Shown here in pieces: positions 1 to 4,812 of a DNA stretch of 10,605 nt; position 1 is the first letter of the stretch, and each line of letters starts with the position of its first letter. Origin of the DNA: an uncultured Collinsella sp. (GTDB lineage: Bacteria > Actinomycetota > Coriobacteriia > Coriobacteriales > Coriobacteriaceae). The translations under genes and the position numbers were made by a program. The notes under the pieces are model-generated. The model did not search any database, was not told where the DNA came from, and saw only the letters and a list, made by a program, of their open reading frames with translations. The stretch is from NCBI GenBank assembly GCA_900552295.1, contig URZB01000033.1, positions 1 to 10,605 on the forward strand, read 5' to 3'.

Positions 1-825
1 CACTTCGACCTGTACGCCTGCGTGCGCCCCTGCCTGTCGCAGCCGGGCGACGGCTCGCGCTTCCGCGACGTCGACCTGGTCATCGTGCGCGAGAATACCG
101 AGGACCTCTACGCCGGCATCGAGTTCGATGAGGGCGCTGCCGAGGTCGAGGAGCTCTCGCAGCTTGTCGAGCGTTCGGGTCAGAAGACCTTTGCCACCGA
201 TTCCGCGATCTCGATCAAGCCGATCTCTATCGTCAAGAGCCACCGCATTGTGGAGTATGCCTTTGAGTATGCCCGCCGCTGCGGCCGCAAAAAGGTGACG
301 GCCGTGCATAAGGCCAACATCATGAAGGCGACCGATGGCCTGTTCCTGCGCGTTGCGCGCGAGGTGGCCGCCAACTATCCCGATATCGAGTTCAACGATA
401 AGATCGTCGACGCCACCTGCATGGGCCTGGTCCAAAACCCCAATGACTTCGATGTCCTGGTGCTGCCCAACCTGTACGGCGACATCGTGAGCGACCTGTG
501 CGCCGGCCTGGTAGGTGGCCTGGGTATGGCCCCCGGCTCCAACATCGGTGCCGACTGCGCCATCTTCGAGGCAACGCATGGCTCCGCGCCCGATATCGCT
601 GGCCAGGATATCGCCAACCCCACGGCCGAGATTCTCTCTGCTGCGATGATGCTCGATCAGCTGGGCGAGAACGACGCTGCCAATCGCATTCGCGCCTCCG
701 TATCTGCCACGCTCGACGAGGGCAAGCAGGTTACCGGTGACGTGCGCCGTGCCCAGACCGGCTCCGTTGAGGGGGCCGTGGGCACGCAGGCCTTTGCCGA
801 TGCCGTTATCGCGCACCTGGCCTAA
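1..825 (+). CDS. icd: NAD-dependent isocitrate dehydrogenase, 5'-truncated by the window edge
   Basis: Likely oxidatively decarboxylates isocitrate to 2-oxoglutarate in the cytoplasm. The frame is open from base 1, and the first residues (HFDLYACVRP) already match the substrate-binding arginine region of the family, so the GTG at 22 is not the start and the N-terminus lies outside. Visible family motifs are RENTEDLYAGIE (about residue 30 of the fragment) with the catalytic tyrosine, HKANIMK with the catalytic lysine, and NLYGDIVSD with metal-binding aspartates. The coenzyme motif is HGSAPDIAGQDIANP; Asp-Ile stands where NADP enzymes such as E. coli Icd have Lys-Tyr, which points to NAD. The EATHG context fits isocitrate dehydrogenase better than 3-isopropylmalate dehydrogenase, usually EPVHGSAP. 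LeuB or another beta-decarboxylating dehydrogenase remains possible. A hairpin follows 60 bp downstream. The gene has no visible link to the amino-sugar genes. Confidence 0.85.
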   Translation, partial: HFDLYACVRPCLSQPGDGSRFRDVDLVIVRENTEDLYAGIEFDEGAAEVEELSQLVERSGQKTFATDSAISIKPISIVKSHRIVEYAFEYARRCGRKKVTAVHKANIMKATDGLFLRVAREVAANYPDIEFNDKIVDATCMGLVQNPNDFDVLVLPNLYGDIVSDLCAGLVGGLGMAPGSNIGADCAIFEATHGSAPDIAGQDIANPTAEILSAAMMLDQLGENDAANRIRASVSATLDEGKQVTGDVRRAQTGSVEGAVGTQAFADAVIAHLA

Positions 826-884
826 GGTAGGCACGCTGCAAACGCCTAAATAGTACTTAAGTGTTTGCGTATAACCTAAGAATC

Positions 885-913
885 AATACGCCCGGCGCTC
901 TGTCGGGCGTATT
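885..913 (+). terminator. Hairpin terminator after the dehydrogenase gene
   Basis: A perfect 10-bp stem (AATACGCCCG at 885-894 and CGGGCGTATT at 904-913) encloses a 9-nt loop. The T-run after it is weak (ATTCTATT), so termination may be partial. It lies between the dehydrogenase stop codon and the ribosome binding site of the next gene. Confidence 0.65.
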
Positions 914-951
914 CTATTGAAGACTATGTTTCCTAACAAGGAGTAACCGAT

Positions 952-2046
952 ATGGGTCTGATTCAAAAGAAGGACGAGAAGGACGAGATCGACGGCATCC
1001 AGATCATCGAGCGCGGCGAAGGCCCCGACGGTGACGAGGACGAGAAGATCGACCTGGTCGCCGGTACGTCTGCCGAGCACATTGCTGCCGGTACGACGGC
1101 CGAGGAGGAGGACGCCCGTCTGGAGGCTCAGATTGCCGCAGATGCCGCTGACGAGAATCTGATGCCCGAGGCCCAGGATGAGGACGACGATATCCTGGGT
1201 TCCGATGAAGACGATCGCGTATCCAAGCACAAGAAGACGATGATTGCCGCCTTTGTGGTTGCCGTCGTGATTGCTGCCGTGGTCGGCTTCTTTATTGGCA
1301 ACGGTGGTTTTGGCGGCAAGGGTGTCGGCTCGTCGACCCTGACCGAGGACCAGCTCGATTCGACCGTGGCAAGCTATAGCTACAACGGCAAGAAGAGCGA
1401 CATCACCGCGCGCGAGGCCATCGAGAGCCAGTACAGCCTCGACACCGTCAAGGATAGCGATGGCAACTACACCGCTCCTTCTGCCGACGTCATCCTGTCC
1501 TACGTGCGCAACAAGATCCTGCTCGACGCTGCCGAGGACGAGGGCATTACCGTCTCCTCTAAGGAGATGAAGCAGTACGCCGAGGATTCCATCGGCACTT
1601 CTGACTACAAGACCATGGCCACGCAGTATGGCGTGTCCAAGGACCAGGCCAAGCAGATCGTCCGCCAGTCCGCGACGCTGCAGAAGCTCTACAAGAAGAA
1701 GGTGGGCGATAGCTCCGCAAGCATGCCGACCGCTCCGACCGAGCCTTCTGACGGCAATGAGGACACCGCGAGCAAGGATTACGCCGACTACATCATCAAC
1801 CTTGCCGGCGACGAGTGGGATAGCTCGAAGGGTACCTGGAAGGACGAGAACGGCACCTACGCTAAGGCCTTTGCCGACGATGCCTTTACGGCCGATAGCG
1901 CCACCTATAAGCAGGCCATGACCGCCTACTACACTGCTTATCAGCAGTATTCCTCGCAGGCTTCGAGCGCCAGCTCCAAGTGGACCGAGTACGCTAACGG
2001 CCTCTACGCCAAAGCCAACATCAGCATCTACGGCCTGTTTGCGTAA
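952..2046 (+). CDS. Single-pass membrane protein with acidic cytoplasmic head and SurA/PrsA-N-like outer region
   Basis: A protein of 364 aa without a recognised name. Residues 1-92 are strongly acidic and low in complexity (runs of D and E). A basic patch (KHKK, 92-95) precedes one hydrophobic helix (about 97-116), giving an N-in, C-out type II topology with no cleavable signal peptide. A Gly/Ser linker (117-128) leads to an outer region. Residues about 178-250 (ILSYVRNKILLDAAEDEGITV and onward) resemble the helical N-terminal chaperone region of SurA/PrsA foldases. No parvulin prolyl-isomerase domain follows; instead there is a Pro/Thr-rich linker (258-266) and a Tyr/Ser/Ala-rich helical tail. 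AAGGAG at 938-943, 8 nt before the ATG, supports the start. A secretion chaperone or cell-envelope role is an inference from this architecture only. The gene appears monocistronic and ends at a strong terminator. Confidence 0.8.
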   Translation: MGLIQKKDEKDEIDGIQIIERGEGPDGDEDEKIDLVAGTSAEHIAAGTTAEEEDARLEAQIAADAADENLMPEAQDEDDDILGSDEDDRVSKHKKTMIAAFVVAVVIAAVVGFFIGNGGFGGKGVGSSTLTEDQLDSTVASYSYNGKKSDITAREAIESQYSLDTVKDSDGNYTAPSADVILSYVRNKILLDAAEDEGITVSSKEMKQYAEDSIGTSDYKTMATQYGVSKDQAKQIVRQSATLQKLYKKKVGDSSASMPTAPTEPSDGNEDTASKDYADYIINLAGDEWDSSKGTWKDENGTYAKAFADDAFTADSATYKQAMTAYYTAYQQYSSQASSASSKWTEYANGLYAKANISIYGLFA

Positions 2047-2088
2047 GGTTTGCCTGCACTACTGTGCGCTAGCCGATCTGCCTGATTT

Positions 2089-2125
2089 AGCCCGCTAGAA
2101 CGGACAACGTTCTAGCGGGCTTTTT
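2089..2125 (+). terminator. Strong intrinsic terminator
   Basis: A perfect 13-bp stem (AGCCCGCTAGAAC at 2089-2101 and GTTCTAGCGGGCT at 2109-2121) with a 7-nt loop is followed by five T residues. It ends transcription of the membrane protein gene and insulates the PTS regulatory region. Confidence 0.92.
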
Positions 2126-2204
2126 GCTGCCGAAACCACTGGAGTAGGCCTCGCGCCCGCGCAAGCGCTCCATCGCGCTTCCCTAATTCATCTGGGAAAA
2201 CAAC

Positions 2205-2218
2205 TGCAAACGATTGCA
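2205..2218. promoter_or_regulatory. LacI/CcpA-family operator-like site
   Basis: TGCAAACGATTGCA has 5-bp inverted arms around a central CG and fits every fixed position of the LacI/CcpA-type consensus TGnAAnCGnTTnCA. It lies over 300 bp upstream of the proposed promoter. No LacI-family gene is in the window, so the binding protein is unknown. Confidence 0.5.
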
Positions 2219-2224
2219 AGTAAC

Positions 2225-2254
2225 CGGTGAACGGTCGAAAACTACCGTTCACCG
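2225..2254. repeat. Perfect 11-bp inverted repeat (CGGTGAACGGT)
   Basis: CGGTGAACGGT (2225-2235) is exactly complementary to ACCGTTCACCG (2244-2254), with an 8-nt spacer. No T-run follows, so a terminator is unlikely and an operator is more probable. The left arm recurs with one change about 218 bp downstream (2441-2456). Confidence 0.6.
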
Positions 2255-2264
2255 ATAATCTCAA

Positions 2265-2281
2265 AACTGGTTCTAACTGGT
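2265..2281. promoter_or_regulatory. Tandem AACTGGT half-sites, 10 bp apart
   Basis: AACTGGT occurs at 2265-2271 and again at 2275-2281, on the same face of the helix. ACTGGT is the half-site of the GntR-type operators at 2549-2560 and 6842-6853, so this may be an accessory regulator contact. A TTCACA pair with the same 10-bp period follows at 2301 and 2311. Confidence 0.35.
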
Positions 2282-2374
2282 ATTAAGTCAAAAAGACCAA
2301 TTCACATATCTTCACAATGACCTGCAATTTTTCTTCACGCTATTTTTAGCCGCCCTGCGTTGTTTAGACACAGG

Positions 2375-2391
2375 AAAAGATCCGATCTTTT
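2375..2391. promoter_or_regulatory. 17-bp odd palindrome (AAAAGATC-C-GATCTTTT)
   Basis: Two perfect 8-bp arms flank a single central C. The spacing is too short for an RNA hairpin with its full stem, so it reads as a protein-binding dyad on DNA. I do not recognise the regulator. Confidence 0.45.
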
Positions 2392-2402
2392 GCCAAAACA
2401 TT

Positions 2403-2422
2403 TCGAAACGGTTTCAAAACCG
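2403..2422. promoter_or_regulatory. Overlapping dyads: second LacI/CcpA-like match and CGGTTT-CA-AAACCG
   Basis: TCGAAACGGTTTCA (2403-2416) fits TGnAAnCGnTTnCA with one mismatch, at position 2. It overlaps a 14-bp dyad, CGGTTT and AAACCG around CA (2409-2422), and abuts TTTCGAAA (2401-2408). Overlapping sites could be competitive; which of them is used cannot be told from sequence. Confidence 0.4.
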
Positions 2423-2440
2423 CAGGTAGAAGTGTTAACG

Positions 2441-2487
2441 ACCGGTAAACGGTCGATTTATCACCGTGAGCGGTGCAAAAACGTTTT
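2441..2487. repeat. Second CGGT-type repeat cluster
   Basis: ACCGGTAAACGGTCGA (2441-2456) repeats 2223-2238 with a single G-to-A change. It is followed by CACCG-tgag-CGGTG (2462-2475) and the 10-bp palindrome AAAACGTTTT (2478-2487). The cluster lies just upstream of the proposed promoter, a usual place for an activator. Confidence 0.45.
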
Positions 2488-2522
2488 ACCGTATGAATCA
2501 AGGAAAGCGACCTCTTCTGGGG

Positions 2523-2531
2523 TGATATAGT
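2523..2531 (+). promoter_or_regulatory. Probable PTS operon promoter, extended -10
   Basis: TGATATAGT fits an extended -10 element (TGn followed by TATAGT). No good -35 hexamer lies 16-18 bp upstream, as expected for an extended -10 or activator-dependent promoter. Transcription would start near 2538, leaving a leader of about 140 nt and placing the GntR operator just downstream of the start. Confidence 0.45.
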
Positions 2532-2548
2532 GACAACAACACGTCACG

Positions 2549-2577
2549 TGGTTACTACCAGTTTAGAAACCACTGGT
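2549..2577. promoter_or_regulatory. GntR/HutC (DasR/NagR-like) operator, with an extra half-site
   Basis: TGGT-TACT-ACCA (2549-2560) has the arm sequence and 4-bp spacing of DasR/NagR sites (core TGGT-N4-ACCA). The identical 12-mer lies upstream of agaS. ACCAGT (2557-2562) and ACTGGT (2572-2577) form an overlapping inverted pair. Lying just after the proposed promoter, a bound repressor could block initiation or elongation. Confidence 0.7.
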
Positions 2578-2607
2578 CTTCAAAGAACGCTTTCCAAGAA
2601 GCTTTAA

Positions 2608-2619
2608 GGGCGAGCGCCC
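2608..2619 (+). other. Short GC-rich dyad in the leader
   Basis: GGGCG and CGCCC flank only two bases (ag). The loop is too tight for full pairing, so it is noted only as a possible structure in the PTS leader RNA. Confidence 0.2.
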
Positions 2620-2624
2620 GCTGG

Positions 2625-2667
2625 CTTCCGAAAATCATCGGACTCAGATTGTACACACCTTCGGAAG
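2625..2667 (+). other. Leader hairpin overlapping the EIIA ribosome binding site
   Basis: CTTCCGAA (2625-2632) and TTCGGAAG (2660-2667) are perfectly complementary over 8 bp with a 27-nt loop. The right arm covers the first bases of the GGAAGGGA Shine-Dalgarno region (2663-2670) of the gene starting at 2678, so pairing could reduce its translation. Whether it forms in vivo is an inference. Confidence 0.35.
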
Positions 2668-2677
2668 GGAAATTTGA

Positions 2678-3121
2678 ATGGTTGGCTTTATTCTTACCGG
2701 TCATGGACAGTTCGCACCCGGCCTTGCAAGCGCTATCGCGATGGTTGCTGGCGACCAGCCTGCTTTTACCGTCGTTCCTTTTGAGGGCGACCAGGCCGCA
2801 TCCTACGGTGAGGATCTCCGCGCCGCTATTACCGCCATGCGCGAGGAGTGCGATGGCGTGCTCGTCTTTACCGACCTGCTTGGCGGCACCCCGTTCAACC
2901 AGTCGATGATGATTGCCCAGGATGTCGACAACGTCGAGGTTCTGACTGGCACCAACCTTCCCATGGTTATTGAGCTTCTGTTCCTCCGCGGCAATGCCAC
3001 GCTCGCCGAGCTTGGCGAGCAGGCCGTGACCGTTGGCCAGACGGGCGTCACCGCCCAGACGGTCGCATCCGTTGCCAGCTCCGAGGAAGAGGATATCTTC
3101 GGCGACGAGGACGGCATCTAA
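2678..3121 (+). CDS. PTS mannose/GalNAc-family EIIA component
   Basis: A cytoplasmic phosphocarrier of 147 aa that accepts phosphate from HPr and passes it to EIIB. The phosphorylated residue is His9, in ILTGHGQFAPG, typical of the EIIA-Man fold. TDLLGGTPFN (65-74) and GTNLPM (91-96) are further family motifs. The length fits a stand-alone AgaF/ManX-type IIA; the acidic tail (SEEEDIFGDEDGI) is a local extension. The ATG at 2678 is preceded by GGAAGGGA and begins directly at the fold. Its TAA overlaps the next ATG by one base (TAATG), indicating translational coupling. It opens the operon, whereas in many mannose-family operons the IIA gene stands elsewhere. Substrate specificity is deduced from EIIB and AgaS, not from this protein. 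Confidence 0.93.
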   Translation: MVGFILTGHGQFAPGLASAIAMVAGDQPAFTVVPFEGDQAASYGEDLRAAITAMREECDGVLVFTDLLGGTPFNQSMMIAQDVDNVEVLTGTNLPMVIELLFLRGNATLAELGEQAVTVGQTGVTAQTVASVASSEEEDIFGDEDGI

Positions 3122-3402
3122 TGGCCGATTTCGGAGCCAACGTCCTGAGCTCCTCGGTCGCCCTTTTAGGCCTGCTTGTCATCATGGGCTTGATTTACAC
3201 CATCTGGTCGCAAATCAACATGAAGAAGAAGCAGAAGTACTTCAAGGAGCTGCACACCGAGCTCAAGCCGGGTCAAGAGGTTCTTTTCGCCGGCGGTATC
3301 TACGGAACCGTCAAAGGCATCGAAGGCGAGAAGGTCCAGATCAAAGTCCGATCCGGAGCCGTCGTAGATGTTTCGCGTTACGCGATTCAGGAGATCAAGT
3401 AA
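3121..3402 (+). CDS. YajC-like small membrane protein within the PTS operon
   Basis: A 93-aa protein with one N-terminal transmembrane helix (about 12-30), a basic stretch (MKKKQKYFKE, 34-43) and a small beta-rich domain, LKPGQEVLFAGGIYGTVKGI (49-68) and onward. The order helix, basic stretch and then a 'G-x-V-x-x-x-GGI-x-GTV' domain is that of YajC, the accessory subunit of the SecDF translocase complex. It overlaps the EIIA stop codon (TAATG) and precedes EIIB, so it is co-transcribed with transporter genes, not with secDF. YajC-like genes are known in some mannose-family PTS operons of streptococci (the hyaluronan-disaccharide type), so this may be a PTS-dedicated paralogue that helps insertion or stability of the EIIC-EIID complex. 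That role is an inference. The housekeeping yajC would be expected elsewhere in the genome. Confidence 0.85.
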   Translation: MADFGANVLSSSVALLGLLVIMGLIYTIWSQINMKKKQKYFKELHTELKPGQEVLFAGGIYGTVKGIEGEKVQIKVRSGAVVDVSRYAIQEIK

Positions 3403-3438
3403 CTGTCGTCAGCAAATAACGAAAGGAAGCTGATCAAC

Positions 3439-3921
3439 ATGGCAGAACCCAACATTCTTCTTACCCGCATCGATAACCGACTGGTTCATGGTCAGGTTGC
3501 CACCCAGTGGAACTCCACCCTGGGCTCCAACCTCATCCTCGTCGCCAACGACGACGTGGCGTCCAACACCATGCGCCAGAACCTCATGAAGATGGCCGCT
3601 CCCGCCGGCGTCGCTACGCGTTTCTTCTCTCTGCAGAAGACCATCGACGTCATTGGCAAGGCGAGCCCGCGCCAGAAGATCTTCATTGTGGCCGAAACAC
3701 CGGAAGACGTGCTTACGCTCGTCAAGGGCGGTGTGCCTATAAAGAAGGTAAACATCGGCAACATGCACATGTCGGAAGGAAAGCGCCAAGTCGCCACCTC
3801 CGTCGCAGTTAACGACGAGGATGTCGCTGCGTTTAAAGAGCTGCAGGAATTGGGGGTGGAGTTGGAGATCAGGCGCGTTCCGAGCACGCCTGTTGAGGAC
3901 ACGAGCAAGCTCTTCTCGTAA
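3439..3921 (+). CDS. agaB: PTS EIIB component, N-acetylgalactosamine (AgaB) type
   Basis: A cytoplasmic sorbose/mannose-family EIIB of 160 aa that transfers phosphate from EIIA to the incoming sugar. The signature LLTRIDNRLVHGQV carries the phosphorylated His17. Resemblance to enterobacterial AgaB is close along the length: PNILLTRIDNRLVHGQV, RFFSLQKTIDVIGKA, QKIFIV and VNIGNMHMSEGKRQ, the last being typical of the GalNAc/galactosamine branch. This is the best evidence in the operon for GalNAc as substrate. The start at 3439 has AAAGGAAG about 10 nt upstream. It is separated from the YajC-like gene by 36 bp and from EIIC by 90 bp holding two hairpins. Other amino-sugar or galactose-type substrates of this branch remain possible. 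Confidence 0.92.
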   Translation: MAEPNILLTRIDNRLVHGQVATQWNSTLGSNLILVANDDVASNTMRQNLMKMAAPAGVATRFFSLQKTIDVIGKASPRQKIFIVAETPEDVLTLVKGGVPIKKVNIGNMHMSEGKRQVATSVAVNDEDVAAFKELQELGVELEIRRVPSTPVEDTSKLFS

Positions 3922-3938
3922 TCCTCGTGATCCACGTT

Positions 3939-3958
3939 GTCAGGAGTGAAACCCTGAC
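3939..3958 (+). other. Intra-operon hairpin 1 (EIIB-EIIC gap)
   Basis: GTCAGG (3939-3944) and CCTGAC (3953-3958) form a 6-bp stem with an 8-nt loop and no T-run. It could stabilise or mark processing of mRNA segments; no terminator is indicated. Confidence 0.4.
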
Positions 3959-3962
3959 GTTC

Positions 3963-3988
3963 TGTACGTGAAATCCAAAGTGCGTACA
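3963..3988 (+). other. Intra-operon hairpin 2 (EIIB-EIIC gap)
   Basis: TGTACG (3963-3968) and CGTACA (3983-3988) form a 6-bp stem with a 14-nt loop directly after hairpin 1. It ends 9 nt before the strong GAAAGGAGG Shine-Dalgarno region (3998-4006) of EIIC, so that site stays free. Confidence 0.35.
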
Positions 3989-4011
3989 TACATTTTGAAA
4001 GGAGGAGCAAG

Positions 4012-4812
4012 ATGGAATACTCGATCATCCAGATCGCTCTGGTCTTCGTCGTCACGTTCATCGCGGCAATCGACCAGTTTGACTTCCTCGAGTCTCTCTA
4101 TCAGCCCATCGTCACCGGCGCCGTCATCGGTCTTATCCTTGGCGACCTCAACACCGGTCTTCTCGTGGGTGGTACCTATCAGCTCATGACGATCGGCAAC
4201 ATGCCGATCGGAGGCGCTCAGCCGCCTAACGCCGTCATCGGCGGCATCATGGCAGCCATTCTCGCTATCGCCACGGGCCTCGAGCCCAACGCGGCAGTCG
4301 GCCTCGCCATTCCGTTCGCTCTGCTTGGCCAGCTTGGCGTTACCCTGGTCTTCACGCTTATGTCCCCGCTTATGTCCACGGCCGATAACATGGCTCACAA
4401 CGCGGACACCAAGGGCATCGAGCGCCTGAACTACTTCGCCATGGCTCTGCTCGGCCTGATCTTCGCTGTCGTCGTCACCCTGTTCTTCATCGCTGGCGCT
4501 ACCATCGGTCAGACCATCGCTTCTGCCATCCCGACTTGGCTGCAGACCGGTCTCTCCGCTGCAGGCGGCATGATGCGCTTCGTCGGCTTCGCCGTCCTGC
4601 TCAAGGTTATGATGAACCGCGATATGTGGGGCTTCTTCCTCATGGGCTTTGGCCTCGCGCTCATCACCGTTGCCAACGATTCGCTGGCAACCCCTGCTCT
4701 GCTCATCCTCGCTCTCATCGGCTTCGGCATCGCTTTCTGGGACTTCCAGCAGCAGACCGAGCTGAAGGGTGCAGCTGTTTCTGACGGAGGTGACTTCGAA
4801 GATGGCATCTAA
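4012..4812 (+). CDS. agaC: PTS EIIC component, mannose/sorbose family (AgaC/AgaW type)
   Basis: An integral membrane permease subunit of 266 aa that forms the sugar channel with EIID. Several hydrophobic helices are visible (about 5-20, 33-60, 75-115, 141-165, 186-245). The segment TYQLMTIGNMPIGGAQPPN (55-73) is the conserved EIIC-Man motif, and MRFVGFAVLLKVMMNRDMWGF lies near 188-208. The length is normal for the family. The start is supported by GAAAGGAGG 5 nt upstream, one of the strongest ribosome sites in the window. The C-terminus is hydrophilic and acidic (DGGDFEDGI). The EIID start codon lies 11 bp inside the end of this gene, which suggests coupled synthesis of the two membrane partners. 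The symbol is assigned from context with EIIB and AgaS; EIIC alone does not separate GalNAc from related sugars. Confidence 0.92.
   Translation: MEYSIIQIALVFVVTFIAAIDQFDFLESLYQPIVTGAVIGLILGDLNTGLLVGGTYQLMTIGNMPIGGAQPPNAVIGGIMAAILAIATGLEPNAAVGLAIPFALLGQLGVTLVFTLMSPLMSTADNMAHNADTKGIERLNYFAMALLGLIFAVVVTLFFIAGATIGQTIASAIPTWLQTGLSAAGGMMRFVGFAVLLKVMMNRDMWGFFLMGFGLALITVANDSLATPALLILALIGFGIAFWDFQQQTELKGAAVSDGGDFEDGI
4786..4793 (+). promoter_or_regulatory. Ribosome binding site that fixes the EIID start
   Basis: GGAGGTGA lies 8 nt before the ATG at 4802, inside the end of the EIIC gene. An in-frame GTG at 4769 has no such site, so 4802 is chosen as the start. Confidence 0.85.

Larger units (their letters stand above)
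2126..2677 (+). promoter_or_regulatory. 550-bp gene-free control region of the PTS operon
   Basis: No convincing coding frame is present, and the stretch is visibly more AT-rich than its neighbours. It holds two LacI/CcpA-like operator matches, several inverted repeats with CGGT/ACCG arms, a 17-bp odd dyad, tandem AACTGGT half-sites, an extended -10 promoter, a GntR-type operator and a 5' leader with two possible hairpins, each listed separately. Such a long and crowded upstream region suggests that several regulators act on the operon. Confidence 0.8.

Noticed and set aside
22..24. GTG start for the dehydrogenase gene at 22
   Set aside because: Family-conserved residues (HFDLYACVRP) are encoded upstream in the same frame, so the gene begins before the window.
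870..875. TATAAC as a promoter for the membrane protein gene
   Set aside because: There is no acceptable -35, and transcription would start directly at the terminator hairpin at 885-913.
2225..2254. Inverted repeat as an intrinsic terminator
   Set aside because: No T-run follows on either strand, and a strong terminator already lies at 2089-2125.
2649..2909. 86-codon frame overlapping the EIIA start
   Set aside because: It is out of frame with EIIA, and the Ser/Leu/Arg-rich product matches nothing; EIIA has the family motifs.
4769..4771. GTG start for EIID at 4769
   Set aside because: No ribosome binding site lies before it, whereas GGAGGTGA sits 8 nt before the ATG at 4802.
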